Positions 54,622 through 64,000 of a DNA stretch of 64,000 nucleotides are shown here, piece after piece (the stretch's first letter is position 1; each line of letters starts with the position of its first letter). The position numbers were made by a program, and so were the translations under genes. Under the pieces are notes generated by a model that was not told the origin of the DNA, did no database searches, and saw only the letters and a list, made by a program, of their open reading frames with translations. Source of the DNA: Pelecanus crispus. Its lineage: Eukaryota > Chordata > Aves > Pelecaniformes > Pelecanidae. The DNA lies in the NCBI RefSeq assembly GCF_030463565.1, contig NC_134676.1:22920728-22984727 (forward strand), read 5' to 3'.

Positions 54622-54879
54622 GGCGGGAGCGCGAAGCCACTCGACACCGCTCCGCCATCTTGGGGCAGGGGCGACCGGGATTGGCTCGGAGCAGGCCGCC
54701 CTCCACCAATGGCGAGCGGCGTTGCTGGCATGCCCGCCACAGATGAGCGCGGTCAGCTGGGCAGGGCAGGACGCGAGACGGCGCGCGCGTGTGACGCAGC
54801 TGCCGGGGGCGGGGCCCGTTGGCTGCGGCGGCGGTGACGACCTTGGTGGCGGGAGGCGCGCGGCCGGCGGTTGGCCGGG
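54622..54879. promoter_or_regulatory. Bidirectional promoter ERCC8 / NDUFAF2
   Basis: The 258 bp between the two divergent start codons hold no TATA box. Visible motifs are a YY1-type CCGCCATCTTG (54652-54662; AAGATGGCGG on the ERCC8 strand), an inverted CCAAT box (GATTGG, 54679-54684), a direct CCAAT (54706-54710), an alternating GCGCGCGCG stretch near 54780-54789 (possible NRF1-like), a TGACG half-site at 54792-54796 and a GGGGGCGGGG Sp1 box (54805-54814). The head-to-head arrangement is also that of human 5q12. Transcription start sites are not determined; ERCC8 most likely starts near 54660-54670. Confidence 0.85.
54652..54662 (-). promoter_or_regulatory. YY1-type element with out-of-frame upstream ATG
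   Basis: On the ERCC8 strand this reads CAAGATGGCGG, the YY1 core common at or just downstream of the start site of TATA-less promoters. Its ATG (54658-54656) lies 37 nt upstream of the ERCC8 ATG and is out of frame with it. Confidence 0.75.
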
Positions 54880-55006
54880 ATGAGCCGCCCCTGGCAGGTG
54901 CTGCGCGCCCTGCGGCTGCGGCTCCTCGGGCCCGCCAAGGAGCTGGTGGGCACCGACCAGTTCGGCAACAAGTACTACCGGGTGCCCCAGCACCAGACCC
55001 GCGCAG
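54880..55006 (+). CDS. NDUFAF2: NDUFAF2 exon 1 (mimitin), partial gene
   Basis: NDUFAF2 is a mitochondrial assembly factor for respiratory complex I, related to the NDUFA12 subunit and acting at a late assembly step. This exon is 127 nt, 42 codons plus one base, ending at donor GCAG|GTAGGC. Its length and phase match human exon 1 as I recall it. Residues 24-33 (GTDQFGNKYY) are the diagnostic conserved motif, and VPQ follows. The first 19 residues are basic and lack acidic residues (R3, R9, R12, R14), as expected of a mitochondrial presequence. The start is the first ATG in the frame with the conserved motif, with GGG at -3 to -1. The remaining exons were not found in the window, so the gene continues to the right. 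Confidence 0.95.
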
Positions 55007-58000
55007 GTAGGCACGGGGGGCCGCCCCGCCGGCGCCAAGGGCGGCCTGCCGGCGGGGGCCGCGGCCGGGGGCCTGGCGGGCCGGTGCCGCTGGCTGCCGC
55101 CGGTGCCGGCCGCTGCGGGTGCCCGAAGCCAGACGCGCGTAGGGAGCCGTGCTGCCTCTGCCCGCCGCCCGGGAGCCCCGGGCAGCGCGGCGGTGTGACT
55201 GCTGCCGCCGCGCGGAGAAGGGCGGCCTCTGCCCGAAGGAAGGGCTGCAGCTGCTGCGGGGACCGAGGGTGGGCCCGTTCTGTGCGGCCCGCTTCGAAAA
55301 CCACGTTCCGTTCCTCATTAGGCTGATGCTCCAGTGCAAGAAGAAACCTAAAGCCAGCCCTCAAGAGACTTGAGAGCGTAGGCATCACCCTCTGGTAGAT
55401 AGGTAGGCAGCAGTAAACAAATGGACTCTTCTTGATAATTCAGAGCACTTTGCATATCTTTTAAAATGAATTCTTGTATGTACGCTCGCCGTGCTCCTGA
55501 GGAAAAATAATTTTCTATGTTTCTGCCTGTGTTCCGGAGCCTGGGTGCTCTTCTAGCCTCACATCATTCTCTACAGGTGCAATGCTTGTGCTGCACAGCT
55601 ACATGTAATTTATTGAAGGCAGCTTCCCTGAAGGTGTCTTATGTGCATGTGCTGTAATATTTTACAGATGTGTTTTCTCTCCCCGCACAGGCTTGTTTAT
55701 TTGCTTGCCGTAGTCCATGTGTTTTGTATGACCACATCAACTAGAGCACCCCCAGGCTGTGGAGACTTTCTAGACTTTCTACTTGGTATTCTTCAGACTA
55801 CAAGAAGCAGAAAGTCTGAGGCTGTGCAGTCACTTAAGTCAGTACCCTTCTTAAAAGGAGAGGAGGGAAGGGGTGCACACCTTCCATTCAGAAGCCTGTA
55901 ATGTCTTCTGGAGTTATTTTGCCTTCAGAGCAGTTCCCTTGACCCATTTTGCTGTGCAACTTCATGAACAACTGGCAGTGACTTAAAGCAGGTCTGCTCA
56001 AACAAGTGATGTGCACACCCTTTCATCAGCAGTGTGTCTTTCCTCTGGGTTAATACGACAGTGTAACACTTCCAGGATTTCTGCATCTTGCTTTTGGTCT
56101 TCTCTCTGTTGGGGTTCATGGTGACTTTGAAGGGTGTACAAAGACACAAAGGCTGTGTCTTCTAGCATACAGGAAGCAGTAAAAACTACAGTCGCATTTC
56201 TTCTCCGTGATTATTGCAGTATCAGTCCTTATTTACCTGTAAAAATGGCTTGTTTTATCAGAAATACAGTCTTTATTCTCGATATTTGAATTTATGCTGG
56301 CATGCCTTTCACAGGGAAAGCCCTCTGCTGAAACTTTAAGACTATTCTCTGTATTTAGAACTTAATTATATGGTAGTTGTAGTGCCAGTAAGAGGGTAGG
56401 GCAGGTGGGACATAGCTACTGAACTCAGCAGGAGCACAGCATAAGAAGCTTTTTAAGTTAGTAACGAATTGAAATACTTGTATCTAAGAAGACATTGTGG
56501 TAGCCTTTATGTTTCCCAGTTTTCCTTCAGATGAACTGTAGGAATACTGAGCATAACAGAGGTGAAGTTACACTGATTTTGCTTTGAGCAGGGAGGGCTG
56601 GCTCTTAAATGCTCTGCAGTTGCAACTCTGGCTTATGTGGGTGAGAACAGCACTTCTATAAATCATAGTGAAGTATATTTTAGTGATAACAGATGAGACA
56701 GTGCAGGTCTACTGAATTATCAGTACTTATCTGTTATTAGATTTTCCTCTCTCATTCTTCCACTTGTCTTACTTTCTGTGTCTTTATCTGTTGAAAATTC
56801 TGCACCACCAGCTTTCACTAATGCAATGCTTTACTGCCATGAAAAGGGAGAGATCTCCTCCTTCTATTTTCTTCTCTCTGCTGCTAACTTTTTACTGTCA
56901 CTTATTTGATCTTCCTGCAGAAAACTTTAATAGAAAAATGAAGTACAATTACTTGATGAATAAATTGTAAGCTAGAGCTGGCATAGAAGTGGGAATGAAG
57001 AGGATGAGCTGTTAGATAGCATAAGGTTATACAAGATGCCTTGAAACAAAATCAAGAGCTGGAACTTGTACGGAGTCTAATACTTCCTAACCATATTCAC
57101 TTCAGTTTTTCTCTGCCTTCTAGTAGTTTGCTATTAACCTTTTCAATTCCTCTAATCTGACCCAGTCAAATGCATATTGTATGGGAAAAACAGTGTATTT
57201 TAAAAAACATTAAAAAGCAGAATAAGAAAAAAAATCTGGCAAAGGGCTAATGTTTTATTCACTCTTCCCGTGCTTCTCTTCTGTCTTCAGAACGAAAGTA
57301 AGGGAAGAGTTATCATAATTTTGCTTTACAAACTGAAATTTGAGATACTCAAAAGTAACACCACATCTTCCATAAATGTGTTCATTTACAGTTAGTTAAT
57401 TTTCTCTTACTGTCCTTTTTTATGTAACTAGAGAACAGGAGAGTGCATGTGAAGAATACTACTACTAGAATTCTGTGTGAAAATACTACTTCTGAAGATT
57501 TTGTTTACTGTTTAATTTACTGACATATATTTGACACTGTGCACTAGCTGTCGCTCTGGATGATCTAAAAAAACCTAACCCCTCAGCATCAGCAGAATGA
57601 AAGAACGCTAAATGAAGTAAGCAAGACTTCCCCACAGGAATAAGAAAGTGATGGTGAAATTTTTTTGTGAAGGCGTTCAAACTTTGCTTTTTAGTCTGTT
57701 GATTTGTTCTGTGTTACATTAATTCATGGAACTCACTTTTACAATCAGACACACTTGACCATGAGATGTGGGATGTAACAGCCATTAAGGACGGAGGGAA
57801 ATAAGTAGAATGAAAACAAGCTTACTTCAGGAAAACGGGCTTCAATAAATTCAGAGAATGTATGGGAGAGAGCCTGTGAATATTGAAACAGAGTAAGTGA
57901 GAGGGTATGTAGGACAATTCATACCTGTACCTCCTCCAACTGTTAAAGGCACAAGTATTAATTACCCTAATGTGGATGAAGGCTAAGAAGTATAGTAATA

Positions 58001-61000
58001 AATTAACCTGGCTAAATCGTGAGGTTTTAGTGACCTCAAAAGAAAAAACCCTCCATGAATCAGGTTAACTGGCATGGGTGCTGGAAAAATAGAGGAACAA
58101 GTAATAACTTGTAAGTATATTCACAAGATAGTAAGTGAAAACTGATGTGAAATTGTTCATTTGACAAGATAGGTTCTTATCAAAATTGTTTTCTCAGTGG
58201 GTGATACTTTGATGTTTTTTAGACCTTTTAGTGTGCAAAATTTAAGACTGTGGAAGATGAATTTGCTAATAATTTGTGGGTGCCTAGCGGGTTGGAAAAT
58301 GTTCTTGGAATAGTCAGAAGTGTTACCTGTCATCTGCAGGAGACTATCTAGAGGGATCCACCAGCTGTCTCTTGGGAGTCCAGAACTACTCAAAGTTTTG
58401 TTCTTTATCTGAATCACTAATAAAAAAAGTATTTTTATTAAATTAGCAGTTCAGGTGGTGCAGGAGGAGACTGGGGGTAGCTATGAGCATCTTACAGCAG
58501 GTCAACTGTCATATGATTCAACTGGGGGATCAGCTGAGATCAAGCCTTGCTTATTTCTGAACAAAGAGCATACAATTTAGTGGTTAAAGGGTTCTGAGAA
58601 CATGCATCTGCACAACTGACAAATTTTTTGTAGTACAGCATGTATTGTATTAGTAGTTATAAATTTAATTTCTGTGTTCTCTTGATTTGGATACCTATTT
58701 TCGCCCTCTGTTTCCACCTTACAGCCCATTATCCACTTTCCTTGCAAAACAGACTTCCTCCTGAGTGTTATTATTTTAAGACGTAGTCTTCCCTGAACCT
58801 AGCCAGCCTCTTGTGGCAGTCCTTTGTGGCTTTGGGTTACTTGGATGTAGGAGATTCTATATCCATTCATTGTCCCCACCCACTGGTGGCTCATTTCTGC
58901 TGTAATTTGTGCTTTTACTTCTGTGGATGGCAATCCTTGTGGTGTCCACAGAGCAAAGATACTAGGTTTGGTCTGTTCCAGAGCAGGAAAGTTTGCCAGT
59001 CCTCCCTCAGGTTTGTGTTAGCTTGTGGCTGAGGATAAGTCAGGTCATTCTATCGCTACCGATCCACTGACTAGGGAAGTGGTCACAGGTGGGTACACCC
59101 ACTGCCTTGGGTGGTGGTAACTAGCTTGCTTTCGCCTTATAGTGCTTTTGGGGAGCATCCTGTGCTGGTCACACTTGTGTACAAGAGGGTCACATGGGGA
59201 CTTGGGGGCTTTTAAAACTTGTGAAGAAGGTTAAAGACATGGGATGGGGAAGGACATTTATTTTAGTCTGTAGAAAATAAAATGTGCACGTGCAGAACGT
59301 TTCTGACGCTCAGTTTGTAAAGAAGTTAGGAATTTAAAAGTGTGGAGGATGACCATATTGAAGCAGTGCTTTCTTTTAAGTGTTGGAGAGTATTATTTGT
59401 ACATTAGGAAGATCTGCAGCGTATGTAGTTCATGGCTTACCCTGTGTCCTAGCCATATAGGGATCAGTGCAGGATGGGAAGAGCACTGGAAAGAAATGAA
59501 TTGTAGAGGAAACATTGTAGAGATGCTCAGCTGTTGGGTACAGGTTCCACTGCAAGGTCACTGAGTGTGTCTGTGGCATGCTTTGCTGTCCTTCGGATTT
59601 GGGGAGCACTGATTAGCTCTAGCACAGTGCTGGGTCTAATGTGCTTTATTGCTTTGTACTATACTTGAGCAAATAAGCTCTTGCAGAAAGAGAGTGCAGA
59701 ACAGACAGCTGCTGCTTTCTCTTTCATGTCCTAGACATGGTAGGTCTATCAGGACCCAGACCTAGGGCTGACCTTTGTTTCAGACCAGCAGGAAGATCCC
59801 ACCTTCAGCTAGAGGTGAGAATGGATGGCGTGGGTAGTCTCAGTGCCTTCTTGTGTTTCAAGCAAAAGCTGGCTGACAGCTTTCTTTTGGCCTGCCCTCC
59901 CTGGTCTTTGACAAGGGTTTAGAATAGAAATACATGGAGCCTACGGTGCGAAGAATTCGTGTTTAGTTTCTCTCAGTTCTGAATTGCTCTCTCCTACACT
60001 CAGTCCAGAGTCTAGGATGCTCTTGGACCCTGGGGCCATGTCTGCTTTAATAAGGAGCGGTAGGAGCAGATCAGTGGATCCAAGTGGTTGATGTTGAGTT
60101 TCCTCACACCTCCATCACATGTGATTCAGAGAGTTTACTTCGGGTTAAATTTAGTATGTTTCCCAGGACTGAATGTCTACAATACATGCAGTCTGAAGTT
60201 CTCAAAAAGGTAAAAAAGTGTTAGGTAAGTGCTGCAGCTGTGGCCTTCACATTGCCTTGGCACCTAATATCCTGCTAATTTTTGAAATGTTTTATAAGTG
60301 AGAATTTCTTCTTAAAAAAAGCAAGTTGTACACACAGAAACTACTTTGAGATCCAAATCAGCATGTGGTAAATAGAGGCAGGACAGGATTGACTACAAAA
60401 CCACACTTGCTTTGAATCACATCACTACCATAGACATAGTCTCGCAAATATCCCAACATCTCAAACTCAAGATGTAGCAATTGTACGCTGAGACCACCAC
60501 TACCTGTTTGTAGTAACAGGAAATTGCATTCCTGATTTTGGACTGTATCTGAATAATTAGGTGGTCAGAAGAAGAGCTAGCAACTTGAATGTATTTCATT
60601 GTGGTGTAGGGAATCATTGTGGAGATTTAAACAGTGGTATCGGCTGTCAGTGATGTGCAAAGGTGCTGATTTTAATAGGTGTTTTGCCTTATTTTAAAAT
60701 GGTCTAATGAGTAATGGCAAAAAGATATGAGCTTGCAAGGGTATCATAGTTCTGCTGGGTGAATATAGAAAGGATTGGCAGTTTGGAGAGGAAGAGAAGG
60801 AAGATGTAAAACTGAGCTGTTTGGGTCTGGTTCCTTTAATTCTCTTGAAAGAGAGAAAGTGAACATTGAAAGTCCCTAGACTGTAAAAATAAGAAGTTAG
60901 TAGATTCAGTAAAGAAAGTAATTGCTAGAAATAGAAAAGGAGTTAAGTAGAATTTAAGTGTCAAGACAGTGGGGAAAGACCCTGAAAAAGAAACTGTTCT

Positions 61001-61345
61001 GCCCACAGGAATACAAAAGAATTCAGAATTAGGGTAGTTACTTTTCTGAAAACATGGACCTTCAGACATGGTGGGACTCAAGGTACATTGTGTAATGTTC
61101 GTCAGTTACTTCTGTTTTCAAGTGGGAAGAAATTACTATGTCCAAAGTCAAGTCAAACCTTCAACACTCTGGTGAGGTAGGCTCATTTGGAACAAAAGAT
61201 GACTGTATTTAATTAACACTCTGCAAGTGGTATTTTTTAAAAGATTACCTTAAAGTGATGACAGTGATTGAATAGTACAACTGCACTGTTCTTGTCATGA
61301 GAGGTCCAGCCACAACACATTAACTCTGAGATGACTCTTCAGTTA

Positions 61346-61572
61346 GAATCATAGAGTCATTTAGGTTGGAAAAGACCTTTAAGATCATCCAGTCCAACCA
61401 TTAACCTAACATTACCAAGTCCACACTAAACCAATTAAGGGTAGACTAGACTAAACCATGTCCCACAGTGCCACATCTACCTGTTTTTTGAACACTTCCA
61501 GGGATGGTGACTCCACCACCTCTCTGGGCAGCCTGTTCCAATGCTTGACTAGCCTTTCTGTGAAGAAATTTT
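61346..61572 (-). mobile_element. CR1 retrotransposon, 5'-truncated (copy H)
   Basis: A 227-bp CR1 3' end in reverse orientation: agaatcatagagtcatttaggttgg at the left, running through the 3' UTR and the last ORF2 codons, cut at gtgaagaaattt. The next base begins the 3' terminus of another CR1 (copy I). The two share the same subfamily features and nearly the same sequence over this length. Confidence 0.93.
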
Positions 61573-64000
61573 CATAGAATCATAGAATCATCTAGGTTGG
61601 AAAAGACCTTTAAGATCATCCAGTCCAACCATTAACCTACACTACCAAGCCCACCTAGACCAATCAAGGGTAGACTAGACTAAACCATATCCCGAAGTGC
61701 CACTTCTACCTGTTTTTTGAACACTTCCAGGGATGGTGACTCCACCACCTCTCTGGGCAGTCTGTTCCAATGCTTGACTACCCTTGCCGTGAAGAAATTT
61801 TTCCTAATATCCAACCTAAACCTCCCCTGGTGCAGCTTGACCCCATTTCCTCTCGTCCTATCGCTAGCTACTTGGGAGAAGAGACCAACACCCACCTCAC
61901 TACAACCTCCTTTCAGGTAGTTGTAGAGAGCGATAAGGTCTCCCCTCAGCCTCCTCTTCTCCAGGCTAAACAACCCCAGCTCCCTCAGCCGCTCCTCATA
62001 AGACGTGTGCTCCAGACCCTTCACCAGCTTCATTGCCCTTCTCGGGACATGCTCCAGCACCTCGATGTCTTTTTTGTATTGAGGGGCCCAAAACTGGACA
62101 CAGTATTCCAGGTGCAGCCTCCCCAGTGCCGAGTACAGGGGGACAATCACCTCCCTGCTCCTGCTGGCCACAGCATTCCTGATACAAGCCAGGATGCTGT
62201 TGGCCTTCTTGGCCACCTGGGCACACTGCTGGCTCATGTTCAGCCGGCTATCTACCAACACCCCCAGATCCTTTTCGGCCAGGCAGCTTTCCAGCCACTC
62301 CTCCCCAAGCCTGTAGCATTGCATGGGGTTGTTGTGACCCAAGTGCAGGACCCGGCACTTGGCCTTGTTGAACCTCATACAGCTGGCCACGGCTCATCGG
62401 TCCAGCCTGTCCAGGTCCCTCTGCAGGGCCATCCTACCCTCCAGCAGATCAACACTCCCACCCAATTTGGTGTCATCTGCAAACTTACTGAGCGCACACT
62501 CGATCCCCTCGTCCAGATCATTGATAAAGATATTGAACAAGGCTGGCCCTAAAACAGAGCCCTGGGGAACACCGCTCGTGACCGGCTGCCAACTGGACTT
62601 CACACCATTTACCACAACTCTCTGGGCTCGGCCACCCAACCAGTTCTTTACCCAGCGAAGAGTATGCCTGTCCAAGCTGTGAGCTGCCAGCTTCCCGAGG
62701 AGGATATTATGCGAGACGGTGTCAAAAGCTTTGCTAAAGTCCAGGTAGATGACATCCACAGCCTTTCCATCATCTACCAGGCGGGTCACCAGGTCATAGA
62801 AGAAGATCAGGTTGGTCAAGCAGGACCTGCCTTTCGTGAACCCATGCTGGCTGGGTCTGATCCCCTGGTTGACCTGTACTTGCCTGTGGAGTTCGCTCAA
62901 GATGAACCTCTCCATAATCTTCCCCAGCACCAAGGTCAGGCTGACAGGCCTGTAGTTGCCCGGGTCCTCCTTCCGGCCCTTCTTGTAGATGGGCGTCACA
63001 TTGGCAAGCCTCCAGTCATCAGGGACCTCCCCTGTTAACCAGGACTGCTGGTAGATGATGGAGAGTGGCTTGGCAAGCTCCTCCGCTAGCTCCCTCAGTA
63101 CTCTCGGGTGGATCCATCTGGCCCCATAGACTTGTGAGCGTCCAGGTGGCGTAGCAGGTCATTAACTGCTTCCTCCTGGACTATGTGGGCTCCATTCTGG
63201 TCCCCATCCCTATCCTCTAGCTCAGGGGCCTGAGTACCCTGGGGATGACCGGTCTGGCTGTTAAACACAGAGGCAAAGAAGGCGTTAAGTACTTCAGCCT
63301 TTTCCTTGTCCTCGGTGACAATGTTCCCCCCCACATCCAGCAAAGAATGGAGATCCTCCTTGGCTCTCCTTTTATTGCTGATGTACTTATAAAAGCATTT
63401 TTTTATTGTCTTTTACAGCACTGGCCAGATTGAGTTCTAGCTGGGCTTTTGCTTTTCTAATTTCCTCCCTGCAGGACCTAACAAGATCCCTGTACACCTC
63501 CTGAGTTGCCCGCCCCTTCTTCCAAAGGTGGTAGACTCTCCTTTTTTCCCTGAGTCCCCGCAAAAGCTCCCTGTTCAGCCAGGCTGGTCGATTTCCCCGC
63601 CGGTTGGTCTTACAGCACATGGGGACAGCCCGCTCCTGCGCCCTTAAGACTTCCTTCTTGAAGAGGGCCCAGCCTTCCTGGACCCCTTTGCCCTTCAGGA
63701 CTGCCTCCCAAGGGACTTTCCCAACCAGCATCCTGAAGAGGCCAAAGTCTGCCCTCCAGAAGCATGGTAACGGTCTTGCTGCCCCTCCTCTTTACATCGC
63801 CAAGAATCGAGAACTCTATCATATCATGGTCGCTAAGCCCAAGATGGCCTCTGACCATGACATCTCCCACAAGCCCTTCTCTGTCAGTAAACAGCAGGTC
63901 AAGCGAGGCACCTCCCCTAGTAGGCTCACTTAAATTGGATGTGATGGAAGATGGGAATAGGGAGTTGCGTAGTGGTGACTGATGACTCATTTCAGTATCT
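61573..64000 (-). mobile_element. Long CR1 retrotransposon (copy I), runs off the window
   Basis: At least 2.4 kb of CR1 in reverse orientation. The minus strand carries, from the right edge, the C-terminal part of the endonuclease (LSDHDMIEF), the EN-RT linker (APELEDRDGDQNG, KSMGPDG), RT blocks [67 protein letters not shown] and catalytic FADDT, then [16 protein letters not shown] and the C-terminus [12 protein letters not shown]. Damage seen: a one-base frameshift near 63113 after GPDG, and an in-frame TGA near 62394-62396 after LDRLDR. It is not active as read and not a host gene. The 5' end lies outside the window. Confidence 0.95.

Larger units (their letters stand above)
55007..64000 (+). 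other. NDUFAF2: NDUFAF2 intron 1 (continues past the window)
   Basis: At least 8,994 bp of intron. From 55007 to 61345 no coding exon, RNA gene or transposon was recognised. Short open frames have no NDUFAF2 motifs. From 61346 to the edge it is CR1 sequence. NDUFAF2 introns are also very long in human, so an exon 2 beyond the window is expected. A short exon 2 hidden in the AT-rich part cannot be fully excluded by eye. Confidence 0.75.

Noticed and set aside
55641-59922. Short plus-strand open frames considered as NDUFAF2 exon 2
   Set aside because: None has the expected post-exon-1 motifs of NDUFAF2 or an acceptor in the right phase next to them. Exon 2 is presumed to lie beyond the window.
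61680-62999. Reverse-transcriptase-like open frames that could be annotated as host proteins
   Set aside because: They lie inside a CR1 element with the typical 3' UTR and terminal repeat, interrupted by a stop and a frameshift.

Overview
This window is nuclear DNA from a bird. The evidence is many CR1 non-LTR retrotransposon copies with the avian (ATTCTATG)n 3' end, a solo ERVL-type LTR of a kind I recognise from avian genomes, long introns and vertebrate CpG-island promoters. From known synteny (ELOVL7 - ERCC8 - NDUFAF2 lie together on human 5q12, and this block is Z-linked in chicken) the segment is probably from the Z chromosome. The species cannot be named from sequence alone, and a Neoaves lineage is only a guess from the LTR type.

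Layout. 1-1876: a GC-rich CpG island with a 43-44 bp minisatellite, an 11-bp purine tandem repeat and a G-quadruplex-capable tract. By position and orientation it is most likely the promoter and first non-coding exon of ELOVL7, reading leftwards out of the window. 1877-24424: intergenic DNA whose only recognisable contents are CR1 copies and simple repeats. 24425-54665: the whole ERCC8 (CSA) gene on the minus strand. All 12 coding exons were placed, with GT-AG splice sites at every junction and conserved splice phase, giving 1,200 nt of CDS and 399 residues. 54622-54879: a 258-bp bidirectional CpG-island promoter between the two start codons. 54880-64000: NDUFAF2 on the plus strand, exon 1 (127 nt) followed by about 9 kb of its first intron, which ends in a tandem pair of CR1 copies running off the window edge.

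Function. ERCC8 is the substrate-recognition WD40 subunit of the CUL4-DDB1 ubiquitin ligase for transcription-coupled nucleotide excision repair. NDUFAF2 is a mitochondrial complex I assembly factor. They are divergently transcribed from one promoter containing YY1, CCAAT and GC-box motifs.

I found no undescribed biological system. The most useful second-look items are a 45-codon uORF that starts inside the YY1 element and overlaps the ERCC8 start codon, a solo LTR with a perfect 5-bp target duplication in intron 3, a CR1-on-CR1 tandem junction, a nonsense codon shared by two CR1 copies, two short near-perfect intronic palindromes, and a candidate ELOVL7 leader exon.
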